A stretch of 64,000 nucleotides of DNA, taken from the NCBI GenBank assembly GCA_964408455.1, contig CAYOZN010000026.1, positions 29,331 through 93,330 of the forward strand, given 5' to 3'. Shown here piece by piece: positions 51,687-60,802 of the stretch (the first letter of the stretch is position 1; each line of letters starts with the position of its first letter). The stretch is from CAYOZN01 sp964408455 (GTDB lineage Bacteria > Planctomycetota > Phycisphaerae > UBA1845 > UTPLA1). A model generated the notes under the pieces. The model made no database searches and was not told where the DNA came from. It saw only the letters and a program-made list of their open reading frames with translations. The position numbers were made by a program, and so were the translations under genes.

Positions 51687-52367
51687 CTACGCAAGCAGGC
51701 ACAGCAGCATTTCGCACTCCTGTTCGGCGGCCGCCGGCTCGTCCGGGTTGTGCTCACGGAGCACCGCGAGCAGGGCCGCGCGAAACTCCCGCCGGGCGCG
51801 GGCGTATTCGCGATGCACCAGAACCGAGTCCATGTGCCAGGCAGCGGCGATATCGCGGATGGGCATGTTCTCCTGAAATCGCATCCGAAGCAGTTCAACC
51901 CGCCGTTGTGCCTCAGCCCCCTCGGCTTCCGCCAACGCCGCCTGCCGGTCGGCTGCCTGCCGCATGATGGCCCGTGCCCAGGCGCGGTCGAAAGCCTGAG
52001 AAAGCCGATCCTCGTCGGCCGAGACATCATCGAGCACGGCTCCATCGCCGGCACGCTGCCTGAGGCGGGCGGCACGGGTCTCCGCCCGCAAGGCGATGTT
52101 ACGGGCGATCCCGTACAGGAATCCGCGGAAGCCTCCGGTCCCCGGGGGGCCAAGCCGCTCCAGCGCCCCGCCGCCGCGGAAGCACTCGACGAACACCTCC
52201 TGAACGGCATCGTCGAGGGCGTGCATATCGAGCCGGTGCCGCCAGCGCGCGGCGAGGTATTCGCGCACCGCGGGCTCATAGCGGCGTGCAAATGCCTCGC
52301 GATCGGCCTCGCTGCCCGAGGCGGCGCTGCGAATCATCGTCCAGCATGTGGTTTCGCCGTGGTGCAT
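51687..52367 (-). CDS. ECF sigma factor paired with the DWG kinase
   Basis: A 226-residue ECF-type factor: region 2 RYEPAVREYLAARWRHRLDM, ALDDAVQEVFVECFRGGGAL and GFLYGIARNIALRAETRAAR; region 4 ELLRMRFQENMPIRDIAAAW with HMDSVLVHREYARARREFRA. AAGG precedes ATG 52367. The C-terminal 20 residues are Glu- and Cys-containing. No anti-sigma gene follows; the kinase is the apparent partner. It is divergent from another ECF sigma gene at 52494. Confidence 0.85.
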   Translation of the reverse strand: MHHGETTCWTMIRSAASGSEADREAFARRYEPAVREYLAARWRHRLDMHALDDAVQEVFVECFRGGGALERLGPPGTGGFRGFLYGIARNIALRAETRAARLRQRAGDGAVLDDVSADEDRLSQAFDRAWARAIMRQAADRQAALAEAEGAEAQRRVELLRMRFQENMPIRDIAAAWHMDSVLVHREYARARREFRAALLAVLREHNPDEPAAAEQECEMLLCLLA

Positions 52368-52448
52368 CAGCCTTGACAGGGCGACATTTTAAACGGCTTG
52401 TGTCGGAAATCGAAGCAGACAGGGAATGAAAGCCGCCGCCGCGCCGTT

Positions 52449-52457
52449 TGCTATAAT
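52449..52457 (+). promoter_or_regulatory. Extended -10 promoter of the sigma/anti-sigma operon
   Basis: TG, one base, then a perfect TATAAT (52452-52457): an extended -10 element, with no good -35. It lies 37 bases before ATG 52494 and explains why translation should start there, not further upstream. Confidence 0.55.
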
Positions 52458-52493
52458 TGCTGTACATTCGGGGCCGGGATATTGTCATTCGGC

Positions 52494-53126
52494 ATGGGGC
52501 AGGTATCAGACCTGAGGGCGGCGGAAGGGGCACAGGTGGACGAAGTGGAGCTGGTCCGGCGTTTACGCGCGGGAGAAGAGACTGCATTTGAGCAGGCTCT
52601 CCGACTCTACGGTGGCCGTCTGCTCGCAACGGCACGGCGCCTGACGGGTAATGACGACGACGCGGCCGATGCACTTCAAGAGGCCTTCCTCGCAGCGTTC
52701 AAATCGATTGACAACTTCGAGGAAAAGTCGCGCCTCTCAACATGGCTGCATCGCATCGTCGTGAATGCCGCGCTGGTAAAGCTGCGCAGCCGTCGGCGAT
52801 CGCACGAGGTATCCATCGAGCCCCTGCTTCCCCGCTTCCGGGAAGACGGCCATCCGGAAGACTCCCCCGCGGAATGGCCGGAGTCCGTCGAAGCAGAGGC
52901 CCAGCGCAACGAAATGCGGGACATTATCCGCGATCTGGTCCTCCAGTTGCCCGAGAACTACCGTACCGTTCTCATGCTTCGCGACATCGAAGAAATGGAC
53001 ACGCAGGAAACCGCGCGGATCCTCGATATCGAGGTCAACGCGGTCAAGGTGCGGCTGCATCGCGCCCGACAGGCGCTTCGTGCACTGCTGGACAGCCGCC
53101 TTCGTGGGGAACGCCGTGACGTGTAA
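52494..53126 (+). CDS. ECF sigma factor (RpoE-like)
   Basis: A 210-residue sigma factor. Region 2: DALQEAFLAAFKSIDNFEEK with STWLHRIVVNAALVKLRSRR. Region 4: LPENYRTVLMLRDIEEMDTQ with ETARILDIEVNAVKVRLHRA. It belongs to the broad RpoE/SigW-like group. ATG 52494 is supported by the extended -10 promoter just upstream. The last 11 bases overlap the anti-sigma gene. Confidence 0.92.
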   Translation: MGQVSDLRAAEGAQVDEVELVRRLRAGEETAFEQALRLYGGRLLATARRLTGNDDDAADALQEAFLAAFKSIDNFEEKSRLSTWLHRIVVNAALVKLRSRRRSHEVSIEPLLPRFREDGHPEDSPAEWPESVEAEAQRNEMRDIIRDLVLQLPENYRTVLMLRDIEEMDTQETARILDIEVNAVKVRLHRARQALRALLDSRLRGERRDV

Positions 53127-53364
53127 AGAGCTGGTCGACTTCATCATCGACTACCTGGACGGGGAATTGCCGCCGGGCGAACGCGAGGTATTCCAGTCGC
53201 ACCTGGATGAATGCCCCCCGTGCCGCAAATACCTCGATACCTACCAGACGACCATCCGGCTCAACCGCGAAGCATTCTCGATTGGCGACAGGGCTTGCGG
53301 AGACGTGCCTGAGGTCCCGGAAGAGCTGATTCGCGCCATCCTCGATGCCAAGCGCCGGGGTTGA
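53116..53364 (+). CDS. Zinc-finger anti-sigma factor (short)
   Basis: An 82-residue soluble protein beginning MTCKELVDFIIDYLDGELPP, with the zinc signature FQSHLDECPPCRKYL (HxxxCxxC). GTG 53116 has GGGGAA upstream and overlaps the sigma stop. It lacks a membrane helix, so it would be a cytoplasmic anti-sigma factor. Its partner is the sigma factor encoded immediately upstream. Confidence 0.88.
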   Translation: MTCKELVDFIIDYLDGELPPGEREVFQSHLDECPPCRKYLDTYQTTIRLNREAFSIGDRACGDVPEVPEELIRAILDAKRRG

Positions 53365-53578
53365 AGTTCTGCGGATATTTCGGCCTCCCGGCTGTCGCAA
53401 AGCCCGATGCCGCGGGTTTTCACGCACGGCCGCCGGCGCCGAATACCGAGTCGCCGATTCCGGGCGTGTTACGCCGGCCCGCTTTTCGGCACCGTGGTGT
53501 CCCTCGACATTTCTCCATTCACCGATTGCAATACGGCGCTGAACCTGCGCGGTTTGCATTCGCCTCGGGGCCTCTTGC

Positions 53579-55489
53579 ATGCCAGTCATCGTTGCCGATC
53601 CGCCGTTCAAGATTGACCGCCGAATCTCCCATCGGCGCCCGGTCAGGCGCATGCTCACCGGCGCGCTCGAGAACCTGATCGGCATTCCCGGCCTGAACGA
53701 CATCTACTACGGCTCGCTCGCGCAGCCCGCCGACCGGCCCTTTGCCGATCGTGTCCTGGCCGCGATGAAGGTCGATTACGACGTCACCCCGGCCGATCTC
53801 GCCCGCATTCCCGCGACCGGGCCGCTCGTCGTCGTCGCCAATCATCCCTACGGTGGCATCGAAGGCGTCGTGCTGGCCTCGCTTCTGTCCCGCGTTCGGC
53901 CGCAGGTCAAGCTGCTGGTGAACTACCTGCTCGCGTGCATCCCCGAGTTTCGCGATTCGTTTTTCTTCGTCGATCCCTTCGGCGGCGCCGCGGCCGCTCG
54001 AAAGAACGTGGGTGCCTTGCGTGAGGCACTTTCCTTCGTGAAAAACGGCGGCTGCCTCGGCGTCTTCCCCGCCGGGGAAGTCTCGCACCTGACGTGGCGC
54101 AAGCGGTGCGTCACCGATCCCGCCTGGAGCCCGACCGTCGGCCGAATCGTTCGCCAGACCGGCGCCAGCGTCCTGCCCGTCTATTTTGACGGTCGCAACG
54201 GCTCGGTCTTTCAGCTGGCCGGGCTGGTTCACCCGCGACTCAGGACCGCGCTGCTGCCGCGCGCGATGATCCGCCGCATTCAGAAGAGCGTCAGCTTCCG
54301 CATCGGCAGCGTCATCTCGCCGCAGCGAATGGCGAGACTCTCATCCGACGAGGAAGCGACCGCATACCTTCGCGTGCGAACCTACATTCTGAAGGGGCGC
54401 GAACCGGCCGCGGTGCGCCGCTCCGTGGACTCGGGCGATGCCCCGACTGGCGACATGGGGGCGCCTGCTGCGGATTCGCGGCCGGCCGGCCGGAGGCAGT
54501 CCGTTCAGAAAAACGGCCCGTCGTCGAAGTGTCATGAGTCTGGCACGGACATCGTGCCGGCCGAAGCGCCCGCCGTTCTCGCCGCCGAGATCGATGGGCT
54601 GGACGCATCGTGTCTTCTGTGCACCAGCGGCGCATTCCAGGTCTATCTCGCGCGGGCGCCGCAGATCCCGCGGACCTTGCGCGAGATCGGCCGCCTGCGG
54701 GAAACAACGTTCCGCGCAGTGGGCGAGGGCACCGGAGGCGAAATCGATATCGATCGCTTCGACGACACCTACCTGCACCTGTTCCTCTGGAACCGCGAGG
54801 CAAAGCACGTCGCCGGGGCATATCGCGCCGGCCCCACCGACGAAATCCTGGCTGCCGGTGGCATTGAGGGGCTCTATACGCGCACCCTGTTCAGGTACGA
54901 CCGCCGCCTGCTGGATCAGATCGGCCCGGCCCTCGAGCTGGGTCGATCCTTCATCCGGGCGGACTACCAGCGTAGCTACGCCCCGCTCGCCCTTCTGTGG
55001 AAGGGCATCGGTCAGATCGCCGTTCGCCAGCCGCGCTATCGAATGCTGTTCGGCCCGGTCAGCATCAGCGACGAGTACGCCTCGATGACCAGGGAGCTGC
55101 TCATCACCTTCCTGTCGAGTCATGCATTTGACACCGACCTTCGCCGACTCGTGCGGCCGACAAATCCGGCCCGCCGGGCGCGATTTCGCGACTGCGATCT
55201 GAACCAGCTTTCCACCATCGTCCGGTCGATCGACGACGTGGACGAACTCGTCTCCGAGATCGAGTCCGACAGGCGCGGCATGCCCGTGCTGCTTCGGCAA
55301 TACCTGAACCTCAACGCGCGGCTCCTCGGCTTCAACATCGATCCGGACTTTGGCGACGTGCTCGACGGACTGGTGCTCATCGACCTGACGCGCGTCCATC
55401 GCTCGATTCTCGATCGCTACATGGGCCGCGAAGGGGCCCGCTCCTTCCTGGCCTGTTACGGCTGTGCATCCGGCGAAGCACGCCCATGA
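53579..55489 (+). CDS. Bifunctional ornithine lipid synthase-like acyltransferase (OlsF-like)
   Basis: A 636-residue fusion. The N-terminal half is a lysophospholipid acyltransferase-like (PlsC/OlsA, COG3176) domain with VVVANHPYGGIEGVVLASLL and FPAGEVSHLTW. The C-terminal half (about 330-620) is a GNAT/OlsB-like N-acyltransferase domain: IGRLRETTFRAVGEGTG, ELGRSFIRADYQRSYAPLAL and GPVSISDEYASMTRELLITF. This order matches OlsF, in which the C-terminal domain acylates ornithine and the N-terminal domain adds the second chain. The product may be ornithine lipid or another amino lipid. A variable linker (290-330) joins the halves. Confidence 0.82.
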   Translation: MPVIVADPPFKIDRRISHRRPVRRMLTGALENLIGIPGLNDIYYGSLAQPADRPFADRVLAAMKVDYDVTPADLARIPATGPLVVVANHPYGGIEGVVLASLLSRVRPQVKLLVNYLLACIPEFRDSFFFVDPFGGAAAARKNVGALREALSFVKNGGCLGVFPAGEVSHLTWRKRCVTDPAWSPTVGRIVRQTGASVLPVYFDGRNGSVFQLAGLVHPRLRTALLPRAMIRRIQKSVSFRIGSVISPQRMARLSSDEEATAYLRVRTYILKGREPAAVRRSVDSGDAPTGDMGAPAADSRPAGRRQSVQKNGPSSKCHESGTDIVPAEAPAVLAAEIDGLDASCLLCTSGAFQVYLARAPQIPRTLREIGRLRETTFRAVGEGTGGEIDIDRFDDTYLHLFLWNREAKHVAGAYRAGPTDEILAAGGIEGLYTRTLFRYDRRLLDQIGPALELGRSFIRADYQRSYAPLALLWKGIGQIAVRQPRYRMLFGPVSISDEYASMTRELLITFLSSHAFDTDLRRLVRPTNPARRARFRDCDLNQLSTIVRSIDDVDELVSEIESDRRGMPVLLRQYLNLNARLLGFNIDPDFGDVLDGLVLIDLTRVHRSILDRYMGREGARSFLACYGCASGEARP

Positions 55490-55681
55490 CGGGGTCGTCC
55501 CCGCCGCTGAGTCCATTTGTGATGCATCCGCAGGTTTGGCAGATTCGCCCCGTGCGCATTTGGGGCAAACTGACAAAATCCGCTACACTGGCATGCGTTC
55601 GTTTTTTAAAGGGCCGTCTGCGGGCGGCTGCGTACTTTCATTCGTGTGAATAACGGGCCGGCATTTGGCGGATCGACAGGC

Positions 55682-57913
55682 ATGATAAAGACAGCTTCGC
55701 AGGCGTGGCCACGGGCGGCATCGAACACGATTGCCATGTGCATTGCCGCAGCAATCTGCGTTTTGTTCGGCGCCGGCGCGTCCGCGCAGGAGGCCCCACT
55801 CACCTTTGACCCCGTGCCCATCGCAATCGACTCCGGCGAAGTCGCCAACGCCGGTTCCCATGTTGAGCCGGTCTTCTCGACCATTGTGAGCGTGCAGGAT
55901 GCCGCCTGGCTGCGACTGCGATTCGGGGATGTCGTCCTCTCCGGCGATTCGGGCGCAGGCACAGGCGCCTACCTGCGAATCACGTCGCTCGCGGATGGGG
56001 CGATCCAGACGCTGAATGCCGTACACGTGCGGCAATGGCGCAATACGAGCGCGTATTTCAACGGCGATTCGGTCGCCATCGACATCATCGCCCATCCCGG
56101 CGCCGGTCCATGCCGCGTGATCATCGCCGAGGCCTTCGCCGGCAGCGTCTCCGCTTCGCCGCGGGCAGTCTGCGACACCGACGACCGCGTGCCGTCGACC
56201 GATCCGCGCGTCGGCCGCGGGGTGCCCGTCGGCTGCACCGCATGGCTCATCGACGACTGCAACACCTGCCTGCTGACGGCCGGGCACTGCGTTGATGCCT
56301 CGGGCTCGACGCTGGACGTCGTCGAGTTCAACGTGCCCCTCTCCAACAGCAACGGCTCGATTGTCCATCCGCCGCCCGAACACCAGTACGTCGCGGACGT
56401 GGTGTCATTGCAGTGGCAGTCGGGTAGCGTCGGCGGCGATTGGGGGTACTTCGGCGTCCATCCCAATCCGGTGACCGGGCTTCTGCCGGCCGAGGCGCAG
56501 AACGTCGCCGGCGTGACGCGTTCATTCGGGCCGTCGCCCGCGCCGGGCCAGCCGCTTCGCATCACCGGCTACGGCACCACCAGTTCGCCCATCCCGCCCA
56601 ACTGGAACAAGGCCCAGAAGACCCACGTCGGTCCAACGATCGGAGAGTCGGGCACTGCATTGCAGTACGGCGTCGATACGACCGGCGGCAATTCCGGATC
56701 GCCCGTTTACAGCGAAGAGACCGGCGTTGCCCATGCGATTCACACGCACGGCTTCTGCAATCTCACCGAGAACCAGAACAGCGGCACCCTGCTCGACCAG
56801 CCTGCCCTGACGGCCGCCTTCAACGCGCCGCTCGGCGTCTGCCGGCCGCGCCTGAGTTTTGCCTTTCCCGGCGGCCGGCCGTCCATCGTCCACTCGCTCC
56901 TCGGCGCGACGCTCGAGTTCCAGGTTCAAAGCCACGGCTGCACCGAGCCCGCCGCCGCCACCGGCCAGGCATTCTACGATGCGGGTGACGGTCAAGTGGC
57001 ACTCGACATCGAGCAGCCGCAGCCGCACCATTATCTCGCCCATTTCCCGCCATTACCCTGCCTGGCGATCGTAAGCTATCACGTGCAGGCCATGTCCGCG
57101 TCACAGCAGGCGTTCTCCTGGCCCGACGGCGCCCCGGCGAACAGCTTCGCAGTCGTCGCGGCCGCTGCCGCCACGCCGCTGTTCTCGTACGACTTTCAGC
57201 TGAGTCTGGGCTGGTCGGTCCAGAATGTCTCCACGATTGCCGGCGGCTGGCAGCGCGGCGTGCCCAACGGCGGCGGTCTCCATGGCGATCCGCTCTTCGA
57301 CTACGACGGTTCCGGCGCGTGCTGGCTGACCGGGAATGCAGCGGGCGAAAGCGATGTGGACGGTGGCCCGACGCGCCTGCTGTCGCCCGCATGGAACCTT
57401 GCGAACACGTCGGCCCCGGTCCTCTCCTATGCCCGCTGGTTTTCGCACGTCAATGCCAGCCCGCCGCCTCCGCCGGAATTGGACATCGACAGCCTGGATG
57501 TGGAACTCTCCAACAACAATGGCGCCTCATGGGTCCTGGTGGAAAGCGTGTCTGCGTCGTCCGCCGGCTGGGTGCTGCGCACCATACGCATCGCCGACTA
57601 TCTGACGCCGACGTCACAGATGAGGCTGCGCTTCAGCGTCCGGGACAATCCCGACAATTCGACGACCGAGGCAGCCATCGACGCCGTCACGCTGACGGAT
57701 TACGCATGTACCCCCGCCTGCAACAGGGGCGATCTCAATCTGGACGGCACACTGGACGGCCGGGATGTCTCACTCTTTTCCGAAGCGCTGCTGACGCCGC
57801 CACCCGCCGGCACGCTCGAGTTCTGCGCCGCCGACGTCGACAGTGACGATACGTTGACACTGGATGACGCGGTGGCCTTCGTTGCGTGTTTATTGAACGA
57901 AGGCTGCCCCTGA
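55682..57913 (+). CDS. Secreted trypsin-like serine protease with dockerin-like C-terminus
   Basis: A 743-residue exported protein. A signal peptide (AMCIAAAICVLFGAGASAQ) opens the frame. A trypsin-like fold has the triad candidates His202 (LTAGHC), Asp253 (GGDWGYFGV) and Ser338 (GGNSGSPV). A beta-sandwich of about 170 residues follows (FDYDGSGACWLTGNAAGESD, then SLDVELSNNNGASWVLVESV). The end is dockerin-like: GDLNLDGTLDGRDVSLFSE, then ADVDSDDTLTLDDAVAF. Probably extracellular or surface-bound. ATG 55682 is preferred over GTG 55646 because it gives a normal signal peptide. Confidence 0.85.
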   Translation: MIKTASQAWPRAASNTIAMCIAAAICVLFGAGASAQEAPLTFDPVPIAIDSGEVANAGSHVEPVFSTIVSVQDAAWLRLRFGDVVLSGDSGAGTGAYLRITSLADGAIQTLNAVHVRQWRNTSAYFNGDSVAIDIIAHPGAGPCRVIIAEAFAGSVSASPRAVCDTDDRVPSTDPRVGRGVPVGCTAWLIDDCNTCLLTAGHCVDASGSTLDVVEFNVPLSNSNGSIVHPPPEHQYVADVVSLQWQSGSVGGDWGYFGVHPNPVTGLLPAEAQNVAGVTRSFGPSPAPGQPLRITGYGTTSSPIPPNWNKAQKTHVGPTIGESGTALQYGVDTTGGNSGSPVYSEETGVAHAIHTHGFCNLTENQNSGTLLDQPALTAAFNAPLGVCRPRLSFAFPGGRPSIVHSLLGATLEFQVQSHGCTEPAAATGQAFYDAGDGQVALDIEQPQPHHYLAHFPPLPCLAIVSYHVQAMSASQQAFSWPDGAPANSFAVVAAAAATPLFSYDFQLSLGWSVQNVSTIAGGWQRGVPNGGGLHGDPLFDYDGSGACWLTGNAAGESDVDGGPTRLLSPAWNLANTSAPVLSYARWFSHVNASPPPPPELDIDSLDVELSNNNGASWVLVESVSASSAGWVLRTIRIADYLTPTSQMRLRFSVRDNPDNSTTEAAIDAVTLTDYACTPACNRGDLNLDGTLDGRDVSLFSEALLTPPPAGTLEFCAADVDSDDTLTLDDAVAFVACLLNEGCP

Positions 57914-58294
57914 CTTTCGCTGCCAGCGCCGCCGCACGATTCGAGCAGCAGCCGCCCGTCGGAGGGCAACGCCCGATGGGGCGTAGTGCCTTAATGTGAT
58001 GATGAACCGTGCGGCAATAAGTACCTTTTGCCAGGGCAGTTTAGCGGCATCCGCCGTCGTCACGCCGTGCAGTTCCGGCGTCTTGTCTGTCTGTCCACGA
58101 CTTCAATTCGCACACGATTCGCGGCCGTAAAACGGTAAAAAGCGTTGATTTTCATCAGAAGTCCGGGCATCATCTGACGGTAGTCGGGTCGTCTGTCCAT
58201 GGCGTGGAGTGGTTGCCGCGGACGATCTCGAAACGGGTCAGCGGGCGAATCTCACATCTCCTGTCGTCCGCCGGTGGAGAAGGGAGGCAATTTC
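57914..58294. other. Intergenic region before the PEP-CTERM gene
   Basis: About 380 bases. The only structure I see is CCGTAAAACGG (58125-58135), a short palindrome. There is no clear promoter, terminator or gene. Confidence 0.35.
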
Positions 58295-59374
58295 GTGAAC
58301 ACTCATTCCTTTATTGTGCGCGCATTGTGTGCGCTCGCCGCCATCGTACTGGCACCGTCCGGTGCGTTGGCGCAGCTTGCTACCGGGCCGAATTCCGCGG
58401 TGGACGGCTATCTGCGGGTGTCGCCGGATGCCTACGGATCGTGGGCCAGCACGACGTTTGGCGGCGCAGGCGATCTGTTCAATCCCGCAGGAGCGCCGGG
58501 AGCGCTGGAGTCGGCCTTCACGGCGGGATCGTTCCTGTTCGTGGGCGGAACGCGGCGAGAACTGCTCACCGACAATACGACCTGGAACGGCGCCGGCGGA
58601 ATCAATGCGGCGATCGATACGACGCTCAATCGTACCGTGCTGTCGCCGAACATCGGCAGCGACACCAACTTCGACGGCGTCAACGACCAGTTCAACAGCG
58701 CCTTCCGCGTCTTCGGCGGCGGCCCCGGCGTGACGGACCTGAACTTCAATCTGACGCAGAACGTGGGCTCCGGCGGACCGGGCGTCGCGTTCATCCGGCA
58801 GGACTACCACGTGACGAATAACGGTGCCGGACCCGTGTCATTCAGCATGGTACGCGTCTTCGACGGCGATCTGCCGTGGGGCGGCGGCGGCGCCAGCTTC
58901 TATCTCGACGACGAAGTGGGCACCACGATGCACGGGGCGGGGCTGGGGACCTTCGTTTATCAGCAGGAAGCTGCCATGCCCGGAACGACAGCCGTGACGC
59001 TCAGCGGAAACACGGCAGGCCCATACTTCGGCGGCAAGAACGGCGTGATGCCGGGCGGCGTGGCACCTGCCTTCGGCTTCGGCACCGACGTGCAGGTCTG
59101 GGATGCCTTCGGCGTGCCCACGAACTGGGACAACTTCGTCGCCGGCGTCGGTGCCGGTGTCAACGGCAACAGCGGCACGACCGGTGGCAGTCTCGACCCC
59201 AATCCCGACGGATTCATCGGGCTGGGCTACGATGTCGTCGATCTTCAGCCGGGCCAGAGCACGACGCTTACGGTGATTCACACCTTCGGGCAGGCAACGC
59301 CGATTCCTGAGCCGGCTTCGCTGGTATTGCTGATCCTGGGCGCGGCGTGCCTTGTCCGGCGGCGGGCGCAGTAA
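58295..59374 (+). CDS. PEP-CTERM sorted exported protein
   Basis: A 359-residue protein. GTG 58295 follows GGGAGGC. A signal peptide (ALCALAAIVLAPSGALAQ) leads into a Gly/Asn/Phe-rich beta region without a recognised domain. The C-terminus is a classic PEP-CTERM signal: PIPEPASLVLLILGAACLVR plus RRRAQ. Such proteins are processed by an exosortase and are often surface or extracellular-polymer associated. No exosortase gene is in the window. Confidence 0.9.
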   Translation: MNTHSFIVRALCALAAIVLAPSGALAQLATGPNSAVDGYLRVSPDAYGSWASTTFGGAGDLFNPAGAPGALESAFTAGSFLFVGGTRRELLTDNTTWNGAGGINAAIDTTLNRTVLSPNIGSDTNFDGVNDQFNSAFRVFGGGPGVTDLNFNLTQNVGSGGPGVAFIRQDYHVTNNGAGPVSFSMVRVFDGDLPWGGGGASFYLDDEVGTTMHGAGLGTFVYQQEAAMPGTTAVTLSGNTAGPYFGGKNGVMPGGVAPAFGFGTDVQVWDAFGVPTNWDNFVAGVGAGVNGNSGTTGGSLDPNPDGFIGLGYDVVDLQPGQSTTLTVIHTFGQATPIPEPASLVLLILGAACLVRRRAQ

Positions 59375-59433
59375 TTCGCCGCCTTTGAGGCGGCCGGGGA
59401 GAGCGGACGAGCCGGTATCGGACCGCAAGAGGC

Positions 59434-59457
59434 TGCGCAGCCGCGCACCCTTTTTTT
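59434..59457 (+). terminator. Weak terminator after the PEP-CTERM gene
   Basis: TGCGC-AGCC-GCGCA forms a 5-base GC stem; three C residues and T7 follow. A second hairpin (GCCGCC TTTGA GGCGGC, 59378-59394) precedes it without a T run. Confidence 0.35.
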
Positions 59458-59525
59458 CATGAATGCCTGCGTCGTCGCGCCAGTGCGCGCGCAGGATCGG
59501 GCGAAATTCAGCGGCCGCTCCCGGT

Positions 59526-60794
59526 TCACTTTGCAAAAAAGTAGAGCAGCACCTTGTCAAACCGCGCCGCCCAGGCAGCCTCGTTGTGCTCGCCTTCGTA
59601 CACTTCCTGATAGTAGTAGTTCCGCCCCGGCGCGAGACCTGCGCGATCAAAGTGGCTGATCAGCAACCGCGTATCCGTGATCGCGCGGCTGAAGGTGTCA
59701 ATCTGGCGGCCCTCGGCGGTGCCCATGTCGACCCAGAACCTTGCCTTCGACAGCCACTGCGCCCCGGCGGCCGCGTCGGATTCGATCTCCTTCAATATCC
59801 GCCGATCCGCCCACATCAGCGCCGGGGAAATCACGCCGCACATCGAGAAGACGTCCGGATGCCGGCGTGCCATGTGCAGCGATATCAGGCCGCCCAGCGA
59901 TGACCCCGCCACGGCCGTGTGCCGCCGGTCTGGCAGCGTGCGATACTCGCGGTCAACGAAGGGCTTCACTTCTTCGACGACGAATCGCGCGTAAAGATCG
60001 CCGCGACCGCCGGCATTACGCCCGGCATCGGGCCAGGGCGTGTACTCGTTCATTCGATCCGGCGTGTTGTAGATGCCCACGATGATGACCGGCTCGATGC
60101 GGCCGGCGCGGATGAGCCGCTCGGCGTGCTCGTCGGCCTGCCACTCGATGCCGAGAAAGCTGGTGGCGGCGTCGAACAGATTCTGACCATCGTGCATGTA
60201 CAGCACGGGATAGCGGCGGTCCTTCGCGGTCTCGGTTCGGTAATCGGGCGGGAGATAAACAACGACGGTGCGATCATTTCCCAGGTGCTTCGACCGAAAG
60301 CCGGCATGGTGGCGGATGTCCCCGGTCATCGTCTGTTTGCGCGGCCTGGCGGCACCCGCCGCCGGTGGAATGGTGGACTTGCTGGCACCGGCCCTGCCGG
60401 GCGCCGACGCCCATGCCGCCACCACGATCTCGACCGTCTCGCCGCTGCGCACGATCAGCGTGCGATTGGGAATATCGCGACCAGACGCGTCGCGCTCGAC
60501 GGTCTGCCAGGAGCCGGCGGTGATCTTGTACTCGATGGTCGCACCTTCCGGCAGCAGCACGCTACCGCGATAACGGCCATCCTCTGTGCGTGCCAGCGCA
60601 ACGCCATCGGCCCGCCAGCCTCCCAACGCCGCCGCGCCGCCGGCCAGGTACACCTTTGCATCGGCGCCGGCATCCGGCGGGAGCCTGACGACAAACTCGA
60701 CCGGGACATCATCGGCGCCCGCCGCGCTGCCTCCGGTCAGCAGGGCTGCCAAAAGCACAGCGGCGCTCCGTCGAACGAATTGACCTGTGGACAC
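59526..60794 (-). CDS. Exported esterase with N-terminal CBM20-like domain
   Basis: A 422-residue putative serine esterase of the enterochelin-esterase/esterase D type (COG2382/2819). GTG 60794 follows AGGA. After a signal peptide comes a starch-binding-like beta domain (about 30-125, VEFVVRLPPDAGADAKVYLA). The alpha/beta hydrolase domain has the nucleophile in GSSLGG (Ser299), His403 (GEHNEAAW) and probably Asp356. Typical substrates are acetylated sugars or siderophore esters. It lies 8 bases after the SGNH lipoprotein gene. Confidence 0.85.
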   Translation of the reverse strand: MSTGQFVRRSAAVLLAALLTGGSAAGADDVPVEFVVRLPPDAGADAKVYLAGGAAALGGWRADGVALARTEDGRYRGSVLLPEGATIEYKITAGSWQTVERDASGRDIPNRTLIVRSGETVEIVVAAWASAPGRAGASKSTIPPAAGAARPRKQTMTGDIRHHAGFRSKHLGNDRTVVVYLPPDYRTETAKDRRYPVLYMHDGQNLFDAATSFLGIEWQADEHAERLIRAGRIEPVIIVGIYNTPDRMNEYTPWPDAGRNAGGRGDLYARFVVEEVKPFVDREYRTLPDRRHTAVAGSSLGGLISLHMARRHPDVFSMCGVISPALMWADRRILKEIESDAAAGAQWLSKARFWVDMGTAEGRQIDTFSRAITDTRLLISHFDRAGLAPGRNYYYQEVYEGEHNEAAWAARFDKVLLYFFAK

Positions 60795-60802
60795 TGGAGT
60801 TC

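Noticed and set aside
53579..55489. Simple hemolysin annotation for the OlsF-like gene
   Set aside because: The two-domain order and GNAT-like C-terminal half fit ornithine lipid synthesis better than a haemolysin label inherited from COG3176.
59431..59442. GGCTGCGCAGCC palindrome as a strong terminator
   Set aside because: It has no loop and cannot form a normal hairpin; the overlapping TGCGC-AGCC-GCGCA stem is the better candidate.
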